A DNA stretch of 44,572 nucleotides from Pseudomonadota bacterium (lineage in GTDB: Bacteria; Desulfobacterota; Binatia; UBA9968), in NCBI GenBank assembly GCA_021324155.1, contig JAJPJQ010000035.1:1-44572 (forward strand), written 5' to 3'. A program made the translations under genes and the position numbers. This document shows positions 1-11,836 of this stretch, in pieces; the first letter of the stretch is position 1, and every line of letters begins with the position of its first letter. Below the pieces are notes generated by a model. The model was not told the origin of the DNA. It saw only the letters and a list, made by a program, of their open reading frames with translations, and searched no databases.

Positions 1-3309
<3,309 letters not shown>

Positions 3310-3347
3310 TCAGCTGGTTTATTTTCCATTTTTCCGGCTCGTTAAAG

Positions 3348-3375
3348 GCGGCCTCCGACGGGGCCGCTTTTTTTT
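3348..3375 (+). terminator. Rho-independent terminator of the collagen-like gene
   Basis: GCGGCC (3348-3353) pairs with GGCCGC (3362-3367) across an 8-nt loop and is followed directly by eight T. It lies about 40 nt after the stop codon at 3309. Confidence 0.85.
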
Positions 3376-3499
3376 GCATAAAGCTCGGGCGAAAACGACG
3401 CAAAAATCTGGCGCAAAATCCGCGCCTATGGTATCATGCCGTCCGAACTGAGAAGCTCAGCACCCGATTGCCGCCACGGAAATTTCGGAGACGTATAGC

Positions 3500-5686
3500 T
3501 TGCCTCAGAACGGCCCCGCCCGTTGGAAAAACGCCGCGCTCGCGCTGCTCGTATTCGCTCCAATCGTTTTCAACGCGATTTATCTTTTTCCTGAAATCTC
3601 GCTGCCGGTTCCGAGCCTCAACGACGACGCGGTCCATTATCTCTTTATCCAGCGGGCGAGCGAGGCGCTGGCGCGCGGCGAAAACATCCTCGATCACTGG
3701 CTGCCGCAGCTCGAGCTCGGATTCCCCTTCTTTTTCTATTACCAGCACCTGCCGCATCTCGCCGTAGTCGCGCTTCACCGCGCGCTGCTCGAGCAGTTCG
3801 ACCTGCTGACGGTCTTCAATACCGTCCGCTACCTCCTGCTCGTCACTTTTCCTCTCACGGTGTTGTGGTCGATGCGGCGGCTCGGCTTTTCCGTCGTCGC
3901 GGCGTCCGTAGGCGCGGCGGCGGCGAGCCTGCTCTCCTCGAACCACCGCTACGGCTTCGAATACGACAGCTACGTCTGGCGCGGCCTCGGCCTGTACACC
4001 CAGATTTGGGCGATGCATTTGTCTCTGATCGTGCTCGTCAATCTCAAGCGCCTGATGGAAGACGGCACGGGATATTTTGTCACGGTTTTGTCGTGTGTCG
4101 TGCTCGCGGTTTCGCACCTGCTTTATTCGTACATGCTGGGGATCACGGTGTTCGTGATGTATCTCTGCGGCGCCGACCGGCGCAACTGGCGCGCCGGCAT
4201 CTCCCGCCTCGCGCTCGCCGGCGCTCTGACGCTGGTCGCGTGCTCCTACATGTGGCTGCCGTACATTCTCAACAGCGCTTACTTCGGCTGGAGCCCCTAT
4301 CTCCAGAGCTGGAAATACGATTCCTTCGGCGCGAGCGAAATTCTGAAATGGCTCGCCAACGGCGATTTTCTCGACTACGACCGCCTGCCGGTCCTGACGG
4401 TGCTGCTGGCGCTGGGGATCGCGGCGGCGCTCATGCGCCGCGATCCGTTATCGCGCCTTTCGCTCGCCCTCTTCGCCGTGTGGCTCGCGCTTTATTTCGG
4501 CCGTCCGACCTGGGGGCGGCTGATCGATTTTTTGCCGCTCCCGCACGGCATGCTGATCCATCGCTTTTCGGGAGGTCTCGACTTCCCGGTGATTTTCCTG
4601 ATCGGCCTCGGCGGCGAATGGCTTCATCAGAATGTTGAATTTCTAATTTCGAATTCTAAATTCAAGGTTCAAAACTCAAAATTTAACATTGCCTCGATCG
4701 CCGCCGTCGCGCTGCTCGTCGTCTTACTGCTGCCGGCACTCAGCGAGCGGCATCGTTTTTACTCTTTGAACACACAGTGGATCGAGCGGACGCGCACGGC
4801 GGTCGCCGAAGACGCCGACGCGCAGGCGATGATCGCGGCAGTGAAAGAGCTGCCGCCCGGCCGCGTCTACGCGGGACTGCGCGCGAACTGGGGCAAGGAT
4901 CTGGCCTTCGGCGATATTAAATTTTACGACCTGCTGACGTTCAACCGGATCGTCGCCTTCGCGCCGCCCTATTCCGACATGTCGCTGAGCGCCGACCTCA
5001 TCTGGCATTTCGACGAGCGCAGCAAGGCGCAGTACGATTTCTTCAACGTCCGCTACGTCGTGGCGCCGCGCGGCTGGCCCGCGGCGGATTTTTTAAAGCC
5101 GATCAAAGAGACGCCGCGCTACATTCTCTATCGCGCGGAGACGCCCGGCTACGCCGATTTCGTGAGCGTCGCCGATCGCCGCGCGCCCGCGTCGCAGGCG
5201 GTGCTGCTGCAGTACAATCTCGACTGGATGAAAAGCGGCGGCCCGGCCGATAAAAGCGTTCTTCGCTACGACTATCCGGCGCGTCGCGGCGCTACGCCGG
5301 CGTCGACGGGCGCCGCGCCGGCGGGCTGTCCCGCCGGGAAGATCGTCGAGCGGGCGGTCATGCCGGGAGAATTCGCTTTCGAGACCGATTGTCCCGCCGC
5401 GTCGACGGTTATTTTAAAGACGAACTATCATCCCAACTGGAGCATTCTCGTCGACGAGCGCGAGAGCCCGATCTTCATGCTCTCCCCGAGCTTCATCGGC
5501 TTCGATATCCCCGCGGGCGCGCATCGCGTGACCGCCGAGTACCGCGCGGCGCCGCTCAAGATGCCGCTGCTCTTTCTCGGCGCCGCGGCGCTCGCCGCGG
5601 CTTTCGCGCTGCGCCGCTTCGAGCCGCAGCGCGCGGCGTCGACGGCGGCGGTGACGGCGCCGAGCGCGGCGCGGGAGCGCACATGA
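3500..5686 (+). CDS. GT-C type integral membrane glycosyltransferase-like protein
   Basis: A 728-residue polytopic membrane protein. A first membrane segment lies at about residues 11-30, followed by an Asp-Asp pair (D42-D43, in LNDDAVHY). This matches the acidic motif in the first extracytoplasmic loop of GT-C enzymes that use polyprenyl-linked sugars. Roughly ten hydrophobic segments follow up to about residue 410, then a soluble C-terminal domain and a last membrane segment at about 690-712. The start is TTG at 3500 with GGAG 9 nt upstream; no ATG in frame suits better. The stop overlaps the next gene by ATGA, so translation is probably coupled to the GT2 enzyme. Residues about 378-397 are encoded by a low-GC inverted-repeat insertion (see 4631-4690). 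Substrate unknown; large polytopic hypothetical proteins with a 6-pyruvoyl-tetrahydropterin-synthase-related label look similar. Confidence 0.75.
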   Translation: MPQNGPARWKNAALALLVFAPIVFNAIYLFPEISLPVPSLNDDAVHYLFIQRASEALARGENILDHWLPQLELGFPFFFYYQHLPHLAVVALHRALLEQFDLLTVFNTVRYLLLVTFPLTVLWSMRRLGFSVVAASVGAAAASLLSSNHRYGFEYDSYVWRGLGLYTQIWAMHLSLIVLVNLKRLMEDGTGYFVTVLSCVVLAVSHLLYSYMLGITVFVMYLCGADRRNWRAGISRLALAGALTLVACSYMWLPYILNSAYFGWSPYLQSWKYDSFGASEILKWLANGDFLDYDRLPVLTVLLALGIAAALMRRDPLSRLSLALFAVWLALYFGRPTWGRLIDFLPLPHGMLIHRFSGGLDFPVIFLIGLGGEWLHQNVEFLISNSKFKVQNSKFNIASIAAVALLVVLLLPALSERHRFYSLNTQWIERTRTAVAEDADAQAMIAAVKELPPGRVYAGLRANWGKDLAFGDIKFYDLLTFNRIVAFAPPYSDMSLSADLIWHFDERSKAQYDFFNVRYVVAPRGWPAADFLKPIKETPRYILYRAETPGYADFVSVADRRAPASQAVLLQYNLDWMKSGGPADKSVLRYDYPARRGATPASTGAAPAGCPAGKIVERAVMPGEFAFETDCPAASTVILKTNYHPNWSILVDERESPIFMLSPSFIGFDIPAGAHRVTAEYRAAPLKMPLLFLGAAALAAAFALRRFEPQRAASTAAVTAPSAARERT
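4631..4690. repeat. 60-bp AT-rich inverted-repeat element inserted in frame in a coding gene
   Basis: The ends AATGTTGAATTT (4631-4642) and AAATTTAACATT (4679-4690) are inverted repeats with one mismatch. Inside is a second palindromic stretch centred on TTCGAA and a phased AATTCTAAATTC / AAAACTCAAAATT pattern. The segment is about 80% AT inside a gene that is about 60% GC. Its length is a multiple of three and it reads through as ISNSKFKVQNSKFN, leaving the frame open. It looks like a miniature repeat that tolerates insertion in genes. Confidence 0.7.
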
Positions 5687-6660
5687 GCGTTCAGAGCTTG
5701 AAGGTCGCCGTCGTCATTCCGGCCTATCGGGCGGCGGAAACCATTCAACGCGTGCTGGCGGGAATTCCCGCGTGGGTCGACGCGATCTACGTCGTCGAAG
5801 ACGCCAGCCCGGACGATACCGCGGACAAAACCGCCGCCGTGCGGGACCGGCGCGTCCGTCTGCTGCGCCATCGGGAAAATCGCGGGGTCGGCGGCGCGAC
5901 GGTCACCGGCTACCTGCAGGCGCTCGCCGACGGCGCGGACATCTGCGTCAAGATGGACTCCGACGGTCAGATGGATCCGGAGTATCTGCCGCAGCTGATT
6001 GAGCCGCTCGTCGCCGGCCGGGCGGACTACGCCAAGGGAAACCGCTTTCATGACGCCGCCGCGCTGCGGCGCATGCCCCTCGGGCGGCGCGTGGGCAACG
6101 CGGGGCTTTCGTTTCTCATCAAGGCTGCGAGCGGCCAATGGAATATTTTCGATCCGACGAACGGCTACACCGCGATCCACCGCTCGGCGCTCGACGGCCT
6201 CGATACCGCGCGGCTGCATCCGCGGTATTTCTTCGAGAGCTCGATGCTGATCCGCCTCCGCGAGATCGGCGCGCTCGTCGAGGACGTGCCGATGCCGGCG
6301 CTCTACAACGGCGAGACGAGCCATCTGAGCGCCGGGCGCGCGCTCGTCGAATTCCCCGCGCTGCTCTTGCGCGAGGGGATAAAGCGCGTGCTCTGGCAAT
6401 ACTTCGTCGCCGACTTCAACGCGGTGTCGCTCTTCCTCGTCTGCGGGATTCCGCTCGCGCTCTTCGGCTTCGTGTTCGGCGCTTATCAGTGGATCGTGAA
6501 CTCCCGCGCCGGCACGTTCGCTTCGACCGGCACGGTCATGCTTGCCGTGCTGCCTTTAATCTTGGGCTTTCAGCTCCTGCTCCAGGCGCTCGTGCTCGAC
6601 GTGCAGGACACGCCGCGTCGGCCGCTCCAGCTGCGGCGGGCGCCGGAAGTCCTTTCCTGA
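5683..6660 (+). CDS. Family 2 glycosyltransferase (polyprenol-phosphate sugar synthase-like)
   Basis: 325 residues. The N-terminal GT-A domain has VVIPAYRAAET (residues 10-20), the nucleotide-binding VVEDASPDDT and the metal-binding D-S-D triad at 92-94 in KMDSDGQMDPE. This resembles the dolichol-phosphate mannosyltransferase and undecaprenyl-phosphate glycosyltransferase branch. Two hydrophobic segments (about 245-270 and 283-305) anchor the C-terminus. ATG at 5683 was chosen because it overlaps the upstream stop as ATGA and gives the normal family N-terminus. It probably makes the lipid-linked sugar donor used by the GT-C protein encoded just upstream; that pairing is inference from the overlap. 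An in-frame extension upstream would read through the antisense-like end of the preceding gene and is unlikely. Confidence 0.88.
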   Translation: MSVQSLKVAVVIPAYRAAETIQRVLAGIPAWVDAIYVVEDASPDDTADKTAAVRDRRVRLLRHRENRGVGGATVTGYLQALADGADICVKMDSDGQMDPEYLPQLIEPLVAGRADYAKGNRFHDAAALRRMPLGRRVGNAGLSFLIKAASGQWNIFDPTNGYTAIHRSALDGLDTARLHPRYFFESSMLIRLREIGALVEDVPMPALYNGETSHLSAGRALVEFPALLLREGIKRVLWQYFVADFNAVSLFLVCGIPLALFGFVFGAYQWIVNSRAGTFASTGTVMLAVLPLILGFQLLLQALVLDVQDTPRRPLQLRRAPEVLS

Positions 6661-6662
6661 GC

Positions 6663-6678
6663 GCGCGCAATTGCGCGC
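6663..6678. repeat. 16-bp perfect palindrome between convergent genes
   Basis: GCGCGCAATTGCGCGC is perfectly self-complementary and sits between the convergent GT2 and TPR genes. No T-tract follows, so it is not an obvious intrinsic terminator. Confidence 0.5.
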
Positions 6679-6717
6679 TGCAATCGAGAAATTATTAAGC
6701 GGAAGCGGATAACCGGG

Positions 6718-7500
6718 CTATTTCGGCTGCGAGGTGAGCGCCGCGGCTTTCGTTTCGGCGTCGCGCGCGCGCGCATTGTCGCCGAGGGCGCGGTAGACTT
6801 TGATGAGCTCGAAGTACGACGGCGCGTGCTTCGGGTCGAGCGCAACCGCCTGCTCGAGCGCGGCGCGGGCATCCGCCGGCCGCCTGGCGCGCTCGTAAGC
6901 GAGGCCCAGGTAGTAATATGCGGAAGCGAATTTGGCGTTTTCACGCAAGGAGTCGTTCAGACGCGCGACAGCCTGATCCGTGTCCCCCAGCTCGTAGAGC
7001 GTAATGCCGAGATCGAAGAGCGCCTGCGCGTGGCGCGGCGAAATCCTGAGCGCTTCGCGGAACGTGTCGGCCGCCTCGGCGAAGCGCTGCTCCCGGTACT
7101 GCGCGACGCCCAGGTTCACCTGCGCGTCGACGAAGTCGGGCTTCGCCTTGAGCGCGGCACGGTACTCCGCCTGCGCGTCGGCGTATTTCCCCTGTTCGTT
7201 CAAGATCTGACCGATATTATAATGCGCGAAGGGGTTCTTCGGCTCGCGCTCGAGCGTCTTGCGGTAAAGCGCGAGCGCCTGATCGTAAGCGCCGACGCCG
7301 TGCGCCTCCATGCCGCGCGCGAGCAGGCTGCCGGCCGATTCGTCGCTCGTGACGACGCCGGCGGCGGGATGAATTTTAATCCAATACGAGACGAGCACGG
7401 TCCCGACGAGCAGAGCGGGAAAAACGAAGCCCGCCAGCGCCGGAGATTTTTTAAACGCCGCTGCGGGTGCGGGCTTGGACGGTTTCGATGCCTTAGCCAA
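6718..7500 (-). CDS. Membrane-anchored tetratricopeptide repeat protein
   Basis: 260 residues. A Lys/Pro-rich cytoplasmic N-terminus is followed by one membrane segment (about residues 23-41), then at least five TPR units from about residue 60 to 250. These carry the usual A-x-x-x-L/Y-G-x-A-x-x-x-Y spacing, for example HYNIGQILNEQGKYADAQ and YYYLGLAYERARRPADAR. The domain would face the periplasm and act as a protein-protein scaffold. The start is TTG at 7500, the only start codon between the upstream in-frame stop (7516-7518) and the membrane segment. The partner is not evident; it converges with the glycosyltransferase pair. Confidence 0.82.
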   Translation of the reverse strand: MAKASKPSKPAPAAAFKKSPALAGFVFPALLVGTVLVSYWIKIHPAAGVVTSDESAGSLLARGMEAHGVGAYDQALALYRKTLEREPKNPFAHYNIGQILNEQGKYADAQAEYRAALKAKPDFVDAQVNLGVAQYREQRFAEAADTFREALRISPRHAQALFDLGITLYELGDTDQAVARLNDSLRENAKFASAYYYLGLAYERARRPADARAALEQAVALDPKHAPSYFELIKVYRALGDNARARDAETKAAALTSQPK

Positions 7501-7575
7501 AGCGTTCGATGCGTACTAAAGTCGGCGCATTGTAACCCAGGGGGAAAAAAACGCCACGTTTTCTTCACGCGCCGG

Positions 7576-8541
7576 CTACTTCAGCTTGCTCACATACCCG
7601 GTCTTTCTGATCTCGTCGACGAAGCGGAGATCGACGAAATCCTCCGCTTTCGCCTTCGCGGCGCGCGCATCGGTGAGCGCCTGGATTTCCAGCGTCTGCT
7701 TGAGCCCTTCGAGCGTCGGATAGCCGTCGGCGACGATCAGCTCGGCGTTCGACGCCCACGCGCCTTCGAGCACGTCGCGGGCGACGCCGCGCGTGTATTT
7801 CTGCATGACGCGGATCGATTCCTCCTTGTGCGTCTTTAAGAAATGCACGGCTTCGGCCATCGCGAAGACGACGCCGCGCGCCTCGTCCGCGTGCTCGCGG
7901 ATGTATTTCCGCGTCGTCGCCGTGCAGTTGAACTGAAACGGTACTTTGAACTTGGCCATGTCGACGATCGTCTTGAGGCCGTTTTTCTCCGCCTGGATCT
8001 TTTCGCCCTCGGTCACGACGGTAAAATCGGTCTGGCCCGTCATCGTCGCGGTGAGGCGCGCGGGGCCGCCGCCGAGCGTCATCGCCTTGATGTCCTTGTA
8101 GGCGATGCCGATTTTGTTGAGCGCGAGCCTCAGCGCGAAGTCCGCCGACGTTCCGGGAATGTGCACGGCGGCGGTTCTGCCCTTGAGATCCTCGGGCGAC
8201 TTGATCTTCGCGCTGCCGACGATGAAGTACGGCAGCGTGTTCATCTGGCTCTGAATGATGGCGACGTCGCCGCCGGCGAGTTTGGCGTTGATCACCGCCG
8301 TGCCTACGGCGCCGCTATAGCCCAGATCGCCGGCGAGCAGGCTCTGGATGCCGCGCACGCTGCCGTCGATGAAGATAAGGTCGAGGTCGGCGCCGTGCTT
8401 CTTATAAATCGCGCGGTCCTTCGCGAGCCAATAGACGATCGACGAGCTCGTCGAATCGGAGATGTAAGCGATGTAATTCGCCGCTTCGCTACGCGGCGTG
8501 AGGATCAGCGTCAAAGCGAGGGCTAAAAGTAATCGGCGCAT
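7576..8541 (-). CDS. NMT1/THI5-like (SsuA/TauA-type) periplasmic solute-binding protein
   Basis: 321 residues with a Sec signal peptide (MRRLLLALALTLILTPRSEA). The mature part has the type II periplasmic-binding fold signatures of the NMT1/TauA family: YISDSTSSSIVYWLAKDRAIYKK, a GIQSLLAGDLGYSG segment, PEDLKGRTAAV and IPGTSADFALRLAL. The start at 8541 is preceded by GGAGG with 7-nt spacing; a longer frame from 8559 lacks this. Such proteins deliver sulfonates, nitrate-like anions, pyrimidine precursors or aromatic acids to ABC permeases, but no permease or ATPase gene lies beside it. The ligand cannot be told. Confidence 0.85.
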   Translation of the reverse strand: MRRLLLALALTLILTPRSEAANYIAYISDSTSSSIVYWLAKDRAIYKKHGADLDLIFIDGSVRGIQSLLAGDLGYSGAVGTAVINAKLAGGDVAIIQSQMNTLPYFIVGSAKIKSPEDLKGRTAAVHIPGTSADFALRLALNKIGIAYKDIKAMTLGGGPARLTATMTGQTDFTVVTEGEKIQAEKNGLKTIVDMAKFKVPFQFNCTATTRKYIREHADEARGVVFAMAEAVHFLKTHKEESIRVMQKYTRGVARDVLEGAWASNAELIVADGYPTLEGLKQTLEIQALTDARAAKAKAEDFVDLRFVDEIRKTGYVSKLK

Positions 8542-8659
8542 AGGACCTCCGTGGAGCATCCTTTAGCGCATCGTATCGCGGGCGACAAGCGAAGCGGAAG
8601 CCGGGCGCGCGGACGCGCGACCGAAATGAATCGACGGCTAGGGCGAGAGCTGCCGCCGT

Positions 8660-8794
8660 TTACTTGATGCGGATCATCACTTCGCCGGAGCGCCAGCCCA
8701 TGGTGCGGCAGATGGCGAGCACGCGGTCGCGCGAGCGGGCGACGATGGTGACGAGAGAGCGAGACGGCATGTGGAGTACGGTCCAGGAACGCAT
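8660..8794 (-). CDS. Small basic protein of 44 residues, unknown function
   Basis: ATG at 8794 is preceded by AGGAGGG with an 8-nt spacer, one of the strongest ribosome sites in the window. The frame runs 44 codons to TAA. The peptide starts MRSWTVLHMPSRSLVTI and ends GWRSGEVMIRIK; it is Arg-rich and moderately hydrophobic, with no membrane segment or Cys motif. It stands alone between a solute-binding protein and a radical SAM gene, both on the same strand. I recognise no family. The ribosome site and codon pattern argue for a real gene. Confidence 0.6.
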   Translation of the reverse strand: MRSWTVLHMPSRSLVTIVARSRDRVLAICRTMGWRSGEVMIRIK

Positions 8795-8950
8795 GTTGTT
8801 TTCCCTCCTGGCAGGGAGCTAACGCAATTAGCATGCCCGGGTAAAAATGCCCGGCATTGTTACGTTTTTGCCGATGCAGGTAGATGGACGGTCAGATTTA
8901 TTCCGACTGAAATTGTTCAGGTCGGCCTAAATTGTTCGAAAGCGAGCCGC

Positions 8951-10561
8951 TCAGGATGCGGCCATGAGCTCGGTGTGTGGCGCGGCCGCGGTTGCGATCG
9001 CATCCAGGACATCCCCTTCCGCAGGACCGGCGAGATAGCGCGCCAGCTCGCGCTCGATATATGCCGCGTGGCGTCTCAGGTGATCGAAGACCGAGGCGTC
9101 GAAGACGAAGGCTTCGAGCGCCGATGGATTTTTCCGCGCGAGCGCGATCAGCGCCTTCCAGAAATGGCGCCGCAGCGCCGCGTCGGCGATGCCGAAGTAA
9201 TAGATCTCCTTCGCGATCACCGCGACGACGTCGCGGAAGTTTCGCCGCAGCGCGGCTGCGGGAATGTTTCCGCGCAGATCGAGCAGCGCCGGGAGCGAGC
9301 GGCGGAAAAAAGCCTCGGGCGTGTAGAGATCGCGCACCAGCGCCGCGTAGCTCTCCAGGTACTCGCGCTTGGTGAGCGCGCCCTTGGGAATAAAATTGAT
9401 CCCCTCGCGCGTCGAGATGCCGTCGGCGGCGACCGGCTCGAGCAGCCGCCCCTCGGCGCGGAGCCGCCGCGCGAGCTGCGTGTGCGGGATCGCCTGGAGC
9501 AGTCCCACCATCGCGACGCCGATGCCGGACGCCTCGATGAATTTCCGCTGCGCGTCGAAGACGCCGCGCTCCTCGCCGTCGAAGCCGACGATGAAGCCCG
9601 CCGTGACGTGAATGCCGCGCGCGCGGATACGCCGGAGTTTCTCCAGCGGATTGCCCGGCACGTTCTGCATCTTCTGCGTCAGCTTGAGCAGCTTGGGGTC
9701 GGGCGTCTCGATGCCGATGAAAACGTGGAAGAAGCCCGCCTCCGCCATCGCGCGCATGAGGTCGTCGTCGTCCGCGAGGTTGATCGACGCCTCCGTGTAG
9801 TAGCGGAACGGATAACCCTCGGCGCGGTTCCACGCAGCGAGCTGCTCCAGCATCGCTTTCGCCTTGCGCCGGTTGCCGATGAAGTTGTCGTCGACCATGA
9901 AGATATAGCCGCGAAAGCCGAGGCGCTTGATCGCGGACAATTCGGCGGTGATCTGCCGCGCGCTTTTCGTGCGCGGCACGCGCCCGTAGATCTCGATGAT
10001 GTCGCAGAACTCGCAGCGGAACGGGCAGCCGCGCGAGAACTGCACGTCCATCGTGACGTAGTCGTTGATGTCCGGGAGCAGCTCGTAGCGCGGCAGCCGG
10101 ACCGTCTCCATGTCGGTCGACGCGCCGCCTTGATAATGTTTGCCGCGGCGGCCCGCGCGGAGGTCGTTGACGAGCTCGTCGATCACCGTCTCCGCCTCGC
10201 CATAGCAGACCCAGTCGCCGTCGGCCGCGGCCATGTCCGGCAGCGCGTGCGTCAGCGGGCCGCCGACCGCGACGGGCTTACCGCGCCGCTTCGCCGCGGC
10301 GACGCAGGCGCGGTAGTCTTCCCGCTGCGCGAGCATCGCGCTCAAAAACACCACGTCCGCCCATTCCCAGTCCGCCTCGCTCTCCTCGCCCACGTTGCGG
10401 TCGACGAGCCGGAGCGCGAAATCGTCCGGCAGGTAGCTCGCGATCGTGAGCAGCCCGAGCGGCGGCATGATCGCCGGCCGTCCCCAGAGGCGCTTTACCG
10501 AGCGCGCGGTGTTCCAGAAAGTCTCTTCGGGGAATTTGGGATAAAGCAACAGAACGTTCAT
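8951..10561 (-). CDS. Cobalamin-binding radical SAM protein (DUF4070-type C-terminus)
   Basis: 536 residues. The N-terminal half (about 1-150) is a B12-binding Rossmann domain (MNVLLLYPKF, MPPLGLLTIASYLP, VAVGGPLTHALPD). The radical SAM domain carries the [4Fe-4S] motif C179-x3-C183-x2-C186 in SRGCPFRCEFCD, followed by IEIYGRVPRTKS and the VDDNFIGN and IGIETPD strands. The C-terminal 150 residues fit the DUF4070-like extension seen with this class, which includes hopanoid methylases and other B12-dependent methyl or alkyl transferases acting on unactivated carbon. Substrate unknown; no hopanoid genes are in the window. ATG at 10561 gives the family N-terminus; a GTG at 10591 is possible. Neither has a good ribosome site. 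Confidence 0.85.
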   Translation of the reverse strand: MNVLLLYPKFPEETFWNTARSVKRLWGRPAIMPPLGLLTIASYLPDDFALRLVDRNVGEESEADWEWADVVFLSAMLAQREDYRACVAAAKRRGKPVAVGGPLTHALPDMAAADGDWVCYGEAETVIDELVNDLRAGRRGKHYQGGASTDMETVRLPRYELLPDINDYVTMDVQFSRGCPFRCEFCDIIEIYGRVPRTKSARQITAELSAIKRLGFRGYIFMVDDNFIGNRRKAKAMLEQLAAWNRAEGYPFRYYTEASINLADDDDLMRAMAEAGFFHVFIGIETPDPKLLKLTQKMQNVPGNPLEKLRRIRARGIHVTAGFIVGFDGEERGVFDAQRKFIEASGIGVAMVGLLQAIPHTQLARRLRAEGRLLEPVAADGISTREGINFIPKGALTKREYLESYAALVRDLYTPEAFFRRSLPALLDLRGNIPAAALRRNFRDVVAVIAKEIYYFGIADAALRRHFWKALIALARKNPSALEAFVFDASVFDHLRRHAAYIERELARYLAGPAEGDVLDAIATAAAPHTELMAAS

Positions 10562-10631
10562 GGCCGCGGAAAGAATTCTACTTCGTTCCACGCGGCGATG
10601 AAAGGCGGCAGCTGTTCGGAATTATAGCAAC

Positions 10632-10722
10632 GGTTTCAGGTTTCGAGTTTCACGTTAACAGGGCCATTGCGTCGCCCCGGCTCCATCCAGCCGATCCGAC
10701 TTGAAGCCTGAAACATGAAACC
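10632..10722. repeat. Imperfect 20-bp inverted repeat of TTTCA-phased sequence
   Basis: GGTTTCAGGTTTCGAGTTTC (10632-10651) pairs with 10703-10722 (ending ATGAAACC) with about four mismatches, across a loop of about 50 nt. The arms repeat GTTTCA/TGAAAC units, like many small intergenic repeat elements. It lies between the radical SAM gene and the end-to-start gap with the next binding-protein gene. Confidence 0.5.
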
Positions 10723-10742
10723 AAAGACGTCATTAAACTTCG

Positions 10743-11738
10743 TCACGGAAAGAGCTTTTTTAGGAAGCCCTCTTTCTCCAGCGCCTCGATATACTGGTTG
10801 TCGTAGTACGCCGTCACCGGCGTGCGTCCGGCGGCGCCGGCGTCGACCATCTTGAGGTCGACCATTTTCTCGGCCAGCCCCTTGAGCGCGTCGCCGGGCA
10901 CGCGCGTGTCCTTGACGAACGCGGCGGCGGCCCATTCGTAGCTGTCGTCGAGCAGCTTGGGATCGGTGATTTTGGTGTATTGCCCGAGGACTTTCATCGC
11001 ATAGGCGCGGTCGTCGAAGACGCGCTTCAATGCTTCGAGCGAAGCTTTGAGCATGCGCTTCACGAGATCGGGATTCTTGACCGCGAGCGAGCGGCGCACC
11101 GCGAGGCCGTTTTCGACGAACGGGATGTTGAGCTCGCGCAATTCTTTCAAGCCCACGAGCTCGCGATAACCCTTATCCTTGAGCATGAGGCTCTGCGGCG
11201 GCAGCACCGTCGCGGCCGCGACCGCTCCGGAAGCGACCGCCGCCGCGGACTCCGACACGCCGCCGGTCTGGACGATCGTCACGTCCTTGGCGATGCCGGC
11301 CTTCTGTAACACCGCGAGCGCGGTGATATGCGTGACCGCGCCGAAGCGGCTCACGCCGACCTTCTGTCCTTTGAGGTCGGCCAGCGTCTTGATCGAGGGC
11401 TGCGAGTAGATCGGGATCGTGAAGGTCTTCACCATCGCCGCGATCTGGATCACATCGCCGCCGGCGATCACGTTCGAGATGATCGCCGGTCCGCCGATCC
11501 CGGCGAACTGCGCGTCGCCCGCGAGCATCGCCTGGATGATCTCCGACGACGCGCCCTGGAAGAAGATCTCGGCGTCGATGCCGTATTTATCGTAGTACCC
11601 GGCGTCCTTGCCGATGTACCACGCGAGGCTCTCCCAGCCGATCGGCGAGTACGGCAGCCGGACTTTGTCGGCTGCGCGCGCGTCGACGGACAAAAGCGCA
11701 AAGGATAAAAAAGCGGCGGCGAGAAGGCGTAGGCGCAT
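10743..11738 (-). CDS. NMT1/THI5-like periplasmic solute-binding protein
   Basis: 331 residues with a signal peptide cleaved after about residue 22 (LLSVDARA|ADKVRL). Family landmarks are LPYSPIGWESLAWYIGKDAGYYDKYGIDAEI, AMLAGDAQFAGIG, LADLKGQKVGVSRFG and a Gly-rich TGGVSESAAAVASG turn. The ATG is preceded by GGAGGAG with 6-nt spacing. It is related to, but clearly diverged from, the binding proteins at 7576, 25798 and 34552. The ABC membrane components are not encoded nearby, so it either shares a permease elsewhere or works in another way. Confidence 0.86.
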   Translation of the reverse strand: MRLRLLAAAFLSFALLSVDARAADKVRLPYSPIGWESLAWYIGKDAGYYDKYGIDAEIFFQGASSEIIQAMLAGDAQFAGIGGPAIISNVIAGGDVIQIAAMVKTFTIPIYSQPSIKTLADLKGQKVGVSRFGAVTHITALAVLQKAGIAKDVTIVQTGGVSESAAAVASGAVAAATVLPPQSLMLKDKGYRELVGLKELRELNIPFVENGLAVRRSLAVKNPDLVKRMLKASLEALKRVFDDRAYAMKVLGQYTKITDPKLLDDSYEWAAAAFVKDTRVPGDALKGLAEKMVDLKMVDAGAAGRTPVTAYYDNQYIEALEKEGFLKKLFP

Positions 11739-11769
11739 GGCGGCTCCTCCTTCGGTACGCCGAAGTCCT

Positions 11770-11799
11770 AGTATAGAAATCGCCGCAGCGTCAAGTGAA
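11770..11799 (-). promoter_or_regulatory. Possible sigma-70 promoter of the 10743-11738 gene
   Basis: On the minus strand TTCACT (11799-11794) and TATACT (11775-11770) are separated by 18 nt, about 30 nt before the start codon. The -10 is a 5/6 match and the -35 a 4/6 match. Confidence 0.35.
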
Positions 11800-11836
11800 G
11801 AAAATAGGTATGGCGAATGAAAGCCGCGGGCGGGAG

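Noticed and set aside
3425-3499. Possible promoter TATCAT before the GT-C gene
   Set aside because: No -35 element at proper spacing; too weak to list.
8771-10627. Long plus-strand frame of 618 codons
   Set aside because: It is antisense to the radical SAM gene, with Arg/Asp-rich shadow composition typical of high-GC DNA.
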